Below, one piece after another: positions 34,680 to 45,786 of a DNA stretch of 64,000 bases (position 1 is its first letter; every line of letters starts with the position of its first letter). The notes under the pieces are model-generated. The model ran no database searches, was not told where the DNA came from, and saw only the letters and a list, made by a program, of their open reading frames with translations. The stretch is from assembly GCA_022494885.1 (NCBI GenBank), contig JAGVSM010001327.1, positions 84,587-148,586 of the forward strand, written 5' to 3'. The translations under genes and the position numbers were made by a program. The DNA is from Micrasema longulum (lineage: Eukaryota > Arthropoda > Insecta > Trichoptera > Brachycentridae).

Positions 34680-34965
34680 ATTCCATCACTTTGACTTACT
34701 TTTTGTTCATTGCCAATTCGCCCTCCAGGAATACATCATAGATTCTAGAGACTATTTGTTGCAAATCCTCGTTGCTGCTTGCTATCAGAACTGCATCATC
34801 AGCATACAACAAGCAGGTTACTGAAAAATATCCAGTTTTGCTCCAATACCCATACATTCATCTCTTCCATACAGTTATCCATGTATAAATTAAACAACCA
34901 TGGTGACATTACACATCCCTGTTTCACGCCTTTTGAGATCGCAAACCAAGATGTGATGGATTACA
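34680..34965 (-). mobile_element. Reverse-transcriptase relic with YADD
   Basis: The minus strand reads VSKGVKQGCVMSPWLFNLYM and, after a frameshift, LLYADDAVLIASSNEDLQQI. These are fingers/palm motifs of an RTE-like or related non-LTR reverse transcriptase, with the catalytic YADD. No frame stays open across it. Confidence 0.85.
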
Positions 34966-35460
34966 TGATTCTATTATACACCTGTGGCAATCAAATAATG
35001 ATACTTACTTTTTTACCTTCCTTTAAATAATTAATAGAAAAAGCATTTTTCGGCAAAAATCGGAGATAAATCACCAATACAAATAGAAAGTTTACCAAAT
35101 TGTCACATGTTGTGTATGTATTAAGAGTGATTCTAATATATAATTGTCTCACACAGACTTTACGTCTCTCTCTCGATAATACAGGTATATTAAGGAGCAA
35201 AATACATTTTCACGCATCACACGCGCGAACAGCAAAGTTTCTAGTACTTCTATCAGACGCCTGTCAATAGCTTCCCTACTTTCGTTAAGGGCGGTTCTTT
35301 CGCCCGCGCTGTGAGCATGAGCTAATGATTTTTTCATGTTTTTAGCAATTAGATTTAAAATATTATCATTTAAACTATAAGTAATTAAGGCAATTACATA
35401 TGAATATTACATATTTCCAAATAAAAATATCTCATTTTCGCATGTGTAATGATGACTTTG

Positions 35461-35727
35461 TCGGCCTCGTGGTGTAATGGTCTGCGCGCTTGCCTACCAT
35501 GCAAGAGGTTTCGTGTTTGATTCCCGACATGGTTGATGTGAAATATTTATTTAAAAGGGTGTTTTTACTCTAGAATATTTCATAGTGCCTGGACTGGTAC
35601 CTGAAGCGTAAGACTGATCACCATGCCTTCATGTAACAAAAATGATCAATATACGCTGCGATTGGTGTACCAATGCAGTGCCCTATGCACCATTAGGTGC
35701 GGAAAGGGACTGATGAATGACTACACA
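35461..35727 (+). repeat. tRNA-headed SINE, family B
   Basis: Head GTCGGCCTCGTGGTGTAATG with a B-box-like GTTTGATTCCC, then GAAATATTTATTTAAAAGGG and GCAGTGCCCTATGCACCATT, ending at GGACTGATGAATGA. Other copies are at 60329, 52655 (reverse), 62608 (partial) and 48318 (fragment). Confidence 0.85.
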
Positions 35728-36004
35728 GCACCGCAACGCGCGGATGTTTTCGGGACAGTAAGGGAAAAGTTAAACAAGTTTAATACAAAAGGTTTCAAAA
35801 ATATTTATTTATACAACATATAAACATAATACTTATGTTAAATGTACACCCAAATGTAAAATTCATGAATTCACTTAAATTATTCCAAATAGATTTAATA
35901 ACAAGGATCTACTGTATTCTAATTCAACAGAATTTTAAAAGATATTTAAAAAAAAAAAACAAATCCAATGAAAACATTTATATTTTTATGTATACATAAA
36001 AATA

Positions 36005-36823
36005 TGGCTAGATATTAGCCTATGCAGATGACCTAGACTTAATCTCCAGAACTGTCCCGGGAATAAAAGATGATTTCTTAAAGCTTGAAATGGCTGCAAA
36101 TGACACGGGTCTTAAAATAAATACATCATGTTTGCGAGAAAGTCACAAATAAGTTTATTTATGTTATATACAACACAATTGACAACATTTGACGTTGGGT
36201 CACACCACATAGACAATGTCAATTCCTTTAAATATTTAGGTAAGGAAATGACTAATGATAACAATTATAGTACCGAGATTAGAGCACGGCTATCGGCAGC
36301 AAACAGATGTTATTATGGCTTGTTTAAACATCTGGGATCCAAATTGCTCACGAGAAAAACTAAGACCATTATTTACAAAACTCTCCTCAGACCGGTCATT
36401 ACATATGGTGCCGAATGCTGGGTTATGACTAAAAGAGATGAAAATATGGTATTAGTATTCGAAAGAAAAATATTAAGGAAGATATTTGGTGCTGTCAACC
36501 AAAACGGAGTGTGGAGGAGACGGTTTAATCATGAATTAGAGGCACTGTATGGCGAACCCAACATTGCACAATTCATCAAAATAAGAAGATTACAATGGTT
36601 GGGCCATGTGCACAGAATGATTGATAACCGTACCCCTAAAAAGATTCTTTATACCACTCCGGAAGGCAGACGAAGCAGAGGCAGACCAAAATTAAGATGG
36701 CTGGATAATGTGGAGCAATTGGCCTGACAAACCGGAGAAGAGCCGCGGGGTGCAGGGACGAATGGAGACAAATTCTGGAGGAGGCCAGGACCGCCACTGT
36801 AGCACCACTGATGATGATGATGA
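36005..36823 (+). mobile_element. LINE reverse-transcriptase C-terminal half with GAT tail
   Basis: It begins with ILAYADDLDLIS (catalytic YADD), frameshifts near 36125, then runs open for about 200 codons: FKYLGKEMTND, LLRPVITYGAECWVMTKRDE, KIRRLQWLGHVHRM, GRRSRGRPKLRWLDNV, ending DEWRQILEEARTA in another frame. This is the thumb and tail of an endonuclease-reverse transcriptase LINE. It ends in GATGATGATGATGA, like RTE-type 3' tails. It is truncated at its 5' end and inactive. Confidence 0.88.
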
Positions 36824-36909
36824 AAATATGGCATGTCATGGTTGTTGAATTTTTGTAATTGAGCTTGAAGTTTAAAAATGGTTTGAAAAATTAATTATTT
36901 GTACTGGTT

Positions 36910-36990
36910 AAATCAGTGGTCGGCAAACTCAATAGTCCAAGGAGCCAAATATCAGCGGTACAAGAATTTAAATTTCTCTTGCGAGCCAAA
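36910..36990. repeat. Possible hAT terminus
   Basis: CAGTGGTCGGCAAACTCAAT followed by GGAGCCAAAT and GCGAGCCAAA resembles one end of hAT-type elements. No second end was found. Confidence 0.4.
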
Positions 36991-37060
36991 TTTATTTTTG
37001 TATAAAAAAGAAATGAATATAAAAAAGTATAATTAATAACCAAATAAACAATATTTCTTT

Positions 37061-38130
37061 TGATAATGATAAAATTTATAAATAAACTTATCAATGAAAC
37101 TTCTTGGTTTAGTTTTACTTTTTATTATTTTGACCAACGAGCGCTTTCGCCTAAGTAGGCATCTTCAAGACTGGTGATTTGTTTACAACGTTTACAGCTT
37201 TTATACTATTCTTAACATATTTTGGAGATAAGATAGAACAATATTTTAACAGGGGACAGAAAACATAAATATTTACAACTAGTTTGCTATACAATTCATT
37301 TTTGGGAGTTTTGGACCGAAAGGGATTAAGTTTTATTATTTAAAATGTGGGAAGAGAACACATGGCGAAATACAACAGTGTGGGGAATCTACATTTTAAC
37401 AGATAAAGTTGGAAAATACTTTGGTTTTTTGACAGGGAAGTTTACATACCTATAAATGAAACATTTTAAGATTCATACTTAGTTAATACAGATGGCGAAA
37501 TACAACAGTGTGGGGAATCTACATTTTAACAGATAAAGTTGGAAAATACTTTGGTTTTTTGACAGGGAAGTTTACATACCTATAAATGAAACATTTTAAG
37601 ATTCATAGGTAGATTTATAGGTATGTAAACTTCCCTGTCAAAAAACCAAAGTATTTTCCAACTTTATCTGTTAAAATGTAGATTCCCCACACTGTATTTC
37701 GCCATCTGTATTAACTAAGTATGAATCTTAAAATGTTTCATTTATAGGTATGTAAACTTCCCTGTCAAAAAACCAAAGTATTTTCCAACTTTATCTGTTA
37801 AAATGTAGATTCCCCACACTGTTGTATGCCATTCTCTTCCCACATTTTAAATAATAAAACTTAATCCCTTTCGGTCCAAAACTCCCAAAAATGAATTGTA
37901 TAGCAAACTAGTTGTAAATATTTATGTTTTCTGTCCCCTGTTAAAATATTGTTCTATCTTATCTCCAAAATATGTTAAGAATAGTATATAAAGCTGTAAA
38001 CGTTGTAAACAAATCACCAGTCTTGAAGATGCCTACTTAGGCGAAAGCGCTCGTTGGTCAAAATAATAAAAAGTAAAACTAAACCAAGAAGTTTCATTGA
38101 TAAGTTTATTTATAAATTTTATCATTATCA
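37061..38130. repeat. 1.07-kb near-perfect palindrome with internal tandem copies
   Basis: The left arm from TGATAATGATAAAATTTATA to about 37587 is the reverse complement of the right arm from about 37613 to 38130, with a 25-base centre and only a few small indels. Each arm holds two tandem copies, 130 bases apart, of a block starting ATGGCGAAATACAACAGTG. Each arm also carries, near its outer end, a motif like TTGAAGATGCCTACTTAGGC followed by GAAAGCG. No coding sequence seen. It could be two divergent copies of a Penelope-like element terminus, or a fold-back transposon. Confidence 0.9.
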
Positions 38131-38335
38131 TTAACTATGGAGTTTTATCAAGAAATATCAACAAAAAACATCAATATTAATATTTCTTTTAGTCCTCTCC
38201 TGTCTAACTTCGAAAATAATGATATCAAATTACCACCTGTGTAAGGAAAAAACGACTTGATTTATTGGGTCCACGTGTAGTATTTAGTGAACATGATAAA
38301 AATAAAAAAGGAATCAATTCATGAGTTACGTAAAC

Positions 38336-38372
38336 CTTGACGAAGAAGCTTGTTTGCTTCGAAACCGGTAGG
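38336..38372 (+). ncRNA. Hammerhead-like motif, isolated
   Basis: TTGACGAAGAAGCTTGTTTG then CTTCGAAACCGGTAG has the order of a hammerhead core: GACGA, a stem GAAGC/GCTTC, GAAA, a short CCGG stem, then GTA. The first base of the CUGANGA box is not C, so cleavage activity is doubtful. Confidence 0.3.
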
Positions 38373-38902
38373 TGAAAAATAAAAAAAATAAGTGGTCAAA
38401 AACAAAGTTGTTTAATTTATTTTATTGGAATTTGTTTATTTATTTTGTAGTCATTTGTTTAGACAACTCTTGAATTGTCTAGGACGAATTAGTATTTCCA
38501 ACCTTAACCTGTTTTTTGATTTTTGTTCGGTGGCTATCCATACCATGTAAGTGATCTCTAAGAATCTACATGCGTAAGGGGCCATTACCCGTTGCGTTAT
38601 AACTTACAAACATAAAACGTATATCCAGGAATTTGTATCAAAATATATTCATCGATATTTTAATCTTAACTTACTACATATTATACAATTTTTCCTTTAT
38701 TTTTACTTTATTTTTATGTACAGCATTTCTGCCATTTACCAAACATGTTGATTAATGGTGTTGCATTGATGCAATAGGAGGCAAAGAAATATATTATTGC
38801 GCATCATAATTATACAACACATGCCTAAATATTTTATTCTTAGGGATGTGCCGACTTCCATATTGAATCTAACAAATGTACATGTATTTTATGTATATTT
38901 TA

Positions 38903-39045
38903 AGATGCTTGACTCACACTCGGAAGGTCCCGGTTTGATTCCCAGGGAGAACACAAAAATTCAATGTGATTTTTCTCAAGCCCGAGTGTTCTGTGCTGTG
39001 ATTCACCACTGTAACTGGGCCTCCTGGCCTGTTGTGGTGAAAACA
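38903..39045 (+). repeat. tRNA-headed SINE, family A, 5' truncated
   Basis: It starts within the head (GATGCTTGACTCACAC), keeps the B box (GGTTTGATTCCC) and the full body, and ends about 70 bases past the ACADS stop codon. The ACADS transcript may therefore end inside or just before it. Confidence 0.8.
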
Positions 39046-39112
39046 ATTTAATAAACATTGCATGGAAAGACAAAGGTTGAAAAATAGGATACTTGTCAAA
39101 GCCTTTGGCGCA

Positions 39113-42100
39113 TTACAGTCCATATTCTTTCACTAGTTGACCGGCGATCACGAGTCTCTGGATCTCCGATGTGCCTTCGTAGATCTCTGTAATTCGCGCG
39201 TCGCGATAATGGCGCTCTGCGGGCATGTCTGACACGTAGCCCATGCCTCCGAGAATCTGAAGAAAATGAAAATATTATTTTTGGTATGTGTATATATATT
39301 TACATATTTATACACACACAATTCTGGGTTTTATCCCAAGGGGGAGTAGGTATATTTTTATTTATATCACTACAGAGATGGGTAGAATTTTTGTTCCAAG
39401 ATTATGGATATTCGAGCGTTTACAGGGCTTATGACCTGTCATAGGTTGGGTTCAAGTGGCCACTTTTATGTAGGTTCTACAACATTCCCCATTCCGCTTA
39501 TTAGCGAATATCCATATCGGTGACATTTTTGGTTTTTGTATATATGTCATGAAACAAGGAAAGCTTTCGCTAGCGCGTTTGGAGCGCCATCTATGTATTT
39601 GATATTGCGGTTGTCACAAAAATTCTACCCATCTCTGTAGTGATATAAATAAAAATGAAAATAGAATAAAAAAATATATATTTAAAAATAAAAGAGAAGG
39701 CAAAATAGAAGTCTAGGCATCCACAGGGCTTATGACCTGTCATTGGCTGGTTTACGTGGCCACTTTACACACTGTGTAACATTCACCATTCTGCCTATAT
39801 TAGAACATATAATTCCTTTGATTCTTCCATCTGCTGACATTTGTGAAGTTAAAGACCTGAAGCCGTAATTGTTGCGGGTGAGATTCATATGATTGAATTA
39901 TTTCACCTATATACTAGACAACACCTGAAAATATTTTTCAATTTCTATACTTCTTCTTGGACCAGGTGAATTTATCAACAATGTTTTGAGTTTGTCCGAA
40001 TATTTTTAGACAAAGACTGGATTCAACCCCCTAAAATTTAAAAATATTTTCAGGCTATTTCGATGACAAACTATTATTGAATAGTTTATCGGGACAAAAT
40101 ATATCTTAATACTTTGTTTTCTTTATAATGTATTAATATTGTAATAATATGTTTATTTTATTGAATAAAGACTCTATAAAAAATAAAAAAAAAGGCGTTG
40201 CATAATATGTAGGTGAATTTTTTTTATAACACTAAATATTTCTATTTCGTTTGTGTGAGTTGAGGACATATAAATGTTCAAATATAAGCAGAATGGTGAA
40301 TCTTAGTGTGTAAATGTTATGAATGTTAGTGGCCACGTAAACCAGCCAATGACAGGTCATAGGCCCTGTAGATGCCTGGACTTATATTTTCCCTTTTCTA
40401 AAATGTTCTGCATCTCTTTTGTATTATGCTAACATAAAGGTAAGGAAATCCGTCAAAATATTGCTCTTCAAACAGCCTGAGAATATAATTATAATGCCGT
40501 CACCTGGATGCACTGGTGCGAGGCCATGGTGGCCGTCTCCGAGGCGGCCAGCTTGGCCATGGCGGCCTCCTTGGTGTAGGGCCTCTTGTTGTCCTTGAGC
40601 CACGCGGCCCTCCAGGTCAGCAGGCGTGCGGCCTCCAGCTGCAGCGCCATGTCGGCGACCTTCTGCTGGATGGCCTGCAGCTTGATGATGGGCTTACCGA
40701 AGGCGGTGCGCTTCGACGCGTACTCCATCGCCACGTCCAACGAGGCCTGGAACAATTATGAAGAAATTATTTTTTCAACAATGTTTTGAGTGTGTCCAAA
40801 TGTTTGCTGAGTTATTCAGATCAAAAATGTGGAAAACATTTATGAGAAGCGGATATGGAAGTGGGCTTATGACCTGTCATTGGCTGGTTTAAGTGGCCAC
40901 TTTACACACTCTCACTCTGTTCCGGCACTCACCCTCCTTTCAATATCTTTCTCAGTCATTCCATTCCTAGTAAACGTACTTCCCAGATACACAAATTCCT
41001 CTACTTGTTTTAGTATAACCCCATTCAATGTGAGGCTTGCCAAATTAGAAAACTTGGATTTTTAGGAACATACATAATAAGATATAGGAATAACATAATT
41101 CTAAAACTTGGGTTTGTCTGAATTAATAAGAGATATCCCTCTATTTTCCTTACCTGCGCGATGCCTAGGGCCTGTGATGCTATGCCGATCCTTCCAGCGT
41201 CCAGGGTCATCATGGCGATCTTGAAACCGGCTCCCTCCTGGCCCAGCATGTACTCCTTTGGGACGGCGCAGTCCTCGTACATGAGGGAGCACGTGGACGA
41301 GCCTCGGATGCCGAGCTTGTCTTCCTTCTTGCCCAGCGCCAGCCCCTTGATGGGCTTCGGGATGATGAAGGCTGATATGCCTAAAAACAGTAATGAGTAA
41401 TGACAAATTAAGCGGACGTGCCTGGAAACAGTAATAAGGAATAAGAAAAACATTTAATAGAAGAGAATACAGAAGTCTAGGTATTTACAGGGCTAAATTG
41501 AAAAGTATTTTCAGGCATTGCCTTGTATGTAGGTGAAATAATGAATTCGGAATCTCACCCGCACCAATAAAAAGGTTTCTGCTCTTTAACTTTACAAAGA
41601 TCAACAGATGGAAGAATTGAAAGAATATAGATGTTCAAACATTTGGCAGAATGGCGAATGTAACACAGTGTTTGAAGTGGCCAGTTAAACAAGCCAATAA
41701 AACCATAGCTCGATCAGTATAGTCGAAAAACATTTTTTCCTCGTTCTTTATGTACAAAACATCCAAGTTCATTAAAAATATCAGAACAGTCCGGTAATAA
41801 AAATTAATCAAAAAGCACATAAGAGTTAAAACTTTGATCATTTTGTCAGTTGGTTCACTTCACCAGCGATGGACTCATTCATCAACCTTACCTTTATGTT
41901 TGAGGTTCTTGTCGGTGGTGGCGAAGACCACAGCAGCCTCACTCTCGTGGCCGTTGGTGATCCAACACTTGGTGCCGTTAACTATCCAGGAGTCTCCCTG
42001 CAGCTTGGCTGTGGTGGAGGCGGCTCCGGCGTCAGATCCGTTCCCAGGTTCCGATAGGGCGAAACACCCTACTTTACTACCTGATAATGAGAGAATCAAG

Positions 42101-45100
42101 CTGGATATCAAACTAATTGAACACAATATTTTTATTTTGCTTTAAGTTGTAATTACTTGGTACACTACCCCTAAATACTTCTTGATACGCTTAAGTAATA
42201 AGTGACTAAGCGTTTCATTTTTAGTGACTGACTGAAGTTTCGGTTTCAGCTTATGTACTTAGTACCAAGTAACTGATTCCCTAATCGAAAACCTCGCTGC
42301 ACTAATGCTAGAAATGGTTCCTTAGCTCTTTATTTATTTAACAGAAACAAACAGTTAACAATGATATAATAACATAAAAATGATACGGTTTAAAGGAACA
42401 CCAGCGAAGATTCTAAATAAAAATCCTACATATTATATTGTGGTACAACAAAAGGGTGTGTTTGTGTGTATTTGTATGAGAGTAAGTGTAGAGGTGTATT
42501 AGTGTGGGAGTTAGTGTTCAGGTGTGTGTAAGTGTGAGCATCATTAAATAGCAAGTGGGAGCGTATCGCAGCCAGAAAGAATTAGTCTTAATTTATTTTT
42601 AAATAAATAAAGGGGTATGCTAAATATATCAATAGATGAAAAAAAAGCACAAAACATTAACAGATGAAAGAATTGAAGGAATATAGATGTTCAAATATTG
42701 GCAGAATGTTACACGTGTGTGTGTGTGCAAAATGGCTACTTAAACCAGCCAATGACAGATCATAAGCCCTGTAGATGCCTAGACGTCTATATAACCTTCT
42801 CTAATATTTTCTTCATCTCTGTTGTAATATGTTAAAAGCACTATAGATTGAGCAAGATCGATGGAGGAAAGAGTGTTGTGCATAGTTAGTGCTACAGACT
42901 GGCAGATGGAATAAATACTTATTTCTTGTCACGCGATTTTGGAGAGTAGGTTAAAAGACTACTTTATTATTTAATCATTTATATAAATAGCATAATTCAG
43001 ATATGGTATGTCTATTTTTAAGGTAAATAATCCATTTTGTTTAGCAGATTGGCATTGTAAGTGCAAAGCGTTTTATTGTTTTTATAATCTAGGTATTTAA
43101 AAAAATATATTTAACATTTTCAATCCTTTTAATGTTCGTTGTGTATTGTAGGCTTCACACAACGGATGTAAACTCCAAGTAACTGCGTACAAAATTTGGC
43201 TAGAACATTTTTTGTAGCTTACCTATAAAAAATTCGTTGGGAACCTCTGGTTTAAAGCAAGTCACAGGAACAAAATAACAATCGGGTTGTGGTCCTGTGG
43301 CTAGTGTCTCTGACTCACGGACCAAAGGTCTGTGGTTCGAATCCCACTCTACCCCAACTTGATTCCCATTTTCTAATAGTGAGTTATTTTTAACTCGTTG
43401 AAAATTAAAAAAAAAAACATTTACCATTTGTAAAGGGAGTGATGAATTCTTTCTTTTGCTTGTCTGTTCCCCACCCGAGTATAGGCCCGAGGTAGAGCGA
43501 GTTATTGACGGACATTATGACGCCCGCCGAGGCGCAGCCCCTGGACACTTCCTCCAGCGCGATGGCGTATGCCAGGTAGTCCAGCCCCGTGCCGCCGAGC
43601 TCCTCGGGCGTCGCGATGGCCATGAGCCCCAGCTGGCCCATCTGGCCGATCTGCGCCGCGGGGTAGAGATGCTCCCGGTCGAACTTGGCCGCGTTGGGCT
43701 TCAGCTCACCCTCGGCGAAGTCGCGGCAGGTCTTCTGCAGCATCTGGTGGGTCTCGGGCAGAGAGGCCAGGGAAGCGATCCCTCGCGATTGGGCGCCATT
43801 TCCTGCGGAAGCAAAATACGGTTTGAAAGAACATATACAGAGAATGGTTTGTAATTGTTCAGTGAGCTGCCCGAAGAAATAAAAGAAACTCAAAAGTCAA
43901 AATTTGTTGCAACAGAGAGGGGATATATAAGTCTAGGCATTTACAGGACTTATAACCTGTCATTGGCTGGTTTGAGTGGCCACTTTACACACGGTGTAAC
44001 ATTCACCATTCTGCCTATGTTTGAACATCCACATTTCCTCAACTCTTTCATCTGTCGACTTTTGGGCAGCAAAAGAGCTGAAACCTTTATTGATGTGGGT
44101 AAGATTCTCTGGCTAGGCGTAGCTTGACGTTCACAATAAATAATATTTATTTGAATATTAATTGTTTCAAGCTTTGTTAACCTTTCCCTTACTGTCCTAA
44201 AAACACCCACACGTTACGGTGATGTGTAATCACTACACATTGAAAAAATAAGAGATTTAAAAAGGGAAAATGGAATATTTATAGGGATTGGCTTTAATTA
44301 ACCATAATTTTATTCAAAGATGATAATATTTCAAATCTAACTGCTGAAAACATAAAAAAAACATTGGGTATCCCTAACAACTCGGGCGAAACGTACACCC
44401 GCGCCAACTTTCCGAGAGCTACTGAGTAGCTATATAGTACTGGACTATGTGACTGACTGAGAGTATACTTTTGATGATATTTGTAATTTATCCCCGATTT
44501 CCGATAAAATGCTTTTTTCGTGCCTAAGACGAACAAATGTTAAGAAAATGATTCAACTTCTAGATATCATGACAATTGATCAAAGAATCAAATTCAATGT
44601 TGCTAATGAAATAAACAAAATTATTAAAGGAATAGTTCCGAGATATTTTCAAAATAAACTAAAAAATAATGAGTTCTTTCTTAACTATGCAACAAGAGGA
44701 TCTAAAAATATAATACTGGAAAAGAAATCAAAAGCAATGTCCCAGAACTGCCTTATGTACAAGGGAATAAAACTATTTGAAGAAATGCCAGAAAGCATAA
44801 AAAATTAAATTAATGTAAATATATTTAAAATTAAATGTAAAAAGTATATATGTGAAAAATATTAGGTAGTAAATAGTGTAAATAGTGAATATAATTAATG
44901 AAAATGTACATATGAAACAGTTAATATTATAAATTAGGATACTAAGTGTATAATAGTGATAAATAATGTTAGAATAAGTATAGATATAAATATTGTGTTG
45001 TAAATATATATTAGACTATGTAATACATAGAACTAAATAAATAAATAATAAAAAATAAGTACTTATTATTTAATAACAAATTATTTCAGTCGATATGTAA

Positions 45101-45786
45101 ATGTGTAATGGAGGAATACTGAAAATCTAAACCCAATATTTATTATATTTATAAAGATTATAGTTATTAGACGTAATGTGTACTAGCTACACATCACCGC
45201 GCACCGGGGAGGGGGGGGTCAACCACTAATGAAGAAATATTTACCAATGAAGATTTACACAATCCTTTTCACAGTGTTTATCCAAAAGGTTTTTACACGT
45301 TTTCATAACACAAGTAGGTATCAACAATATTTTGATTTTGTCCAAATTTTTGTAGACAAGGACTGGATTCAACTCCCTGGGGAGCTGTTTATATTAACAT
45401 ATTACAACAGAGATGAAGAACATTTAAGAGAAGGTAATATAAGTGGTATAAAGTGGCCACTTAAACCAGCCGTTGACAGGTCATAAGCCCTGTAGATGCC
45501 TAGACTTCTATGCTGATTTCATTTGCAAAATTCCGTACCGTTAATCATAATTAAAATATTCAAACTATAATATTTAAATAGAAAATAGAATAAAAAGTAT
45601 ATTTTCAAAACTTTTAATCCTTATCAAATGGCAAATACGCTACTAGAAAATTTACTTACCTACATCACGAGCAGCTTATTATGAACGTAAATGATACTGA
45701 ATATTAATGTAATAATGTCAATAACAAATAAATAATTACATACCTATAATATAATTAACCACCTTAGACGATATTCTAAGAGCCAT
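39113..45786 (-). CDS. ACADS: Short-chain acyl-CoA dehydrogenase, mitochondrial, six exons
   Basis: Coding exons in order are 45786-45744, 43802-43425, 42080-41892, 41380-41154, 40746-40504 and 39256-39113. The split codons rejoin exactly, giving 407 residues (human ACADS 412). Exon 1 encodes [14 protein letters not shown], a positively charged presequence that fits mitochondrial import. The body shows the ACADS order: [54 protein letters not shown] (flavin/substrate loop), [30 protein letters not shown], and [12 protein letters not shown]387 in that last motif is the expected catalytic base. The enzyme makes trans-2-enoyl-CoA from C4-C6 acyl-CoA in matrix beta-oxidation and passes electrons to ETF. 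ACADSB was considered, but the motifs match ACADS more closely. Exons are GC-rich and introns are full of dispersed repeats. Confidence 0.96.
39354..39656. mobile_element. MITE with 35-base inverted ends carrying the GTGGCCACTT repeat
   Basis: TTTATATCACTACAGAGATG then GGTAGAATTTTT at the left is mirrored by AAAAATTCTACC then CATCTCTGTAGTGATATAAA at the right. The interior includes GGGCTTATGACCTGTCATAG and GTGGCCACTT. A relative lies at 18258-18420. It sits in the last ACADS intron. Confidence 0.8.
39690..40050 (+). repeat. GTGGCCACTT repeat, ACADS last intron
   Basis: Near-complete copy: GGGCTTATGACCTGTCATTG, GTGGCCACTTTACACACTGT, TTCTTCCATCTGCTGACATT and TTGAGTTTGTCCGAATATTT. Confidence 0.7.
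40225..40440 (-). repeat. GTGGCCACTT repeat, reverse copy
   Basis: CAGAATGGTGAATCTTAGTG, GTGGCCACGTAAACCAGCCA and ACAGGTCATAGGCCCTGTAG. Diverged copy. Confidence 0.65.
40765..41045 (-). mobile_element. LINE fragment: reverse-transcriptase tail plus GTGGCCACTT repeat
   Basis: The minus strand at 41045-40920 reads [20 protein letters not shown] then [19 protein letters not shown], the connection region downstream of YADD in the same type of element as 34680-34965. The GTGGCCACTT repeat (40765-40915) follows directly. It lies in an ACADS intron. Confidence 0.8.
41455..41710 (-). repeat. GTGGCCACTT repeat, rearranged copy
   Basis: A short plus-oriented start (GAAGTCTAGGTATTTACAGG) is joined to a reverse copy (TTTCTGCTCTTTAACTTTAC to GTGGCCAGTTAAAC), so an inversion or second insertion has occurred. 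Confidence 0.55.
42153..42272. repeat. Small inverted repeat in ACADS intron 2
   Basis: TTACTTGGTAC and GTACCAAGTAA face each other about 100 bases apart. Probably a tiny MITE. Confidence 0.45.
42640..42840 (-). repeat. GTGGCCACTT repeat with GT-rich interruption
   Basis: Reverse copy with GTGTGTGTGTGC in place of the usual ACACTGTGTAA junction. GCCAATGACAGATCATAAGC follows. Confidence 0.6.
43195..43400. repeat. hAT-like end and SINE family C
   Basis: CGTTGGGAACCTCTGG (43235-43250) is the reverse of a hAT-like CAGAGGTTCCCAACG end. From 43285 a SINE C head follows in plus orientation (GTGGTTCGAATCCCACTCTA, then CAACTTGATTCCCATTTTCT), ending about 25 bases from the ACADS exon 2 donor. Confidence 0.55.
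43895..44115 (+). repeat. GTGGCCACTT repeat, ACADS intron 1
   Basis: TTGTTGCAACAGAGAGGGGA to GATGTGGGTAAGATTC, with the central GGTTTGAGTGGCCACTTTAC. Confidence 0.7.
44509..45060 (+). mobile_element. LINE C-terminal relic with 3' tail, ACADS intron 1
   Basis: An open frame of about 90 codons ([55 protein letters not shown]) fits the tail after the reverse transcriptase in jockey/CR1-like LINEs. An AT-rich 3' region follows, ending AAATAAATAAATAATAAAAAA-like near 45050. It lies antisense to ACADS. Confidence 0.65.
45320..45520. repeat. GTGGCCACTT repeat, rearranged copy near ACADS exon 1
   Basis: A plus-oriented piece (TTTTGATTTTGTCCAAATTT to CAACAGAGATGAAGAACATT) is joined head-on to a reverse piece (AAAGTGGCCACTTAAACCAG). 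Confidence 0.6.

Noticed and set aside
43456..43854. 132-codon plus-strand frame
   Set aside because: Antisense shadow of ACADS exon 2, caused by GC-rich codons.
39113..45786. Identification as ACADSB (short/branched-chain enzyme)
   Set aside because: The motif set ([31 protein letters not shown]) and the length fit ACADS better.
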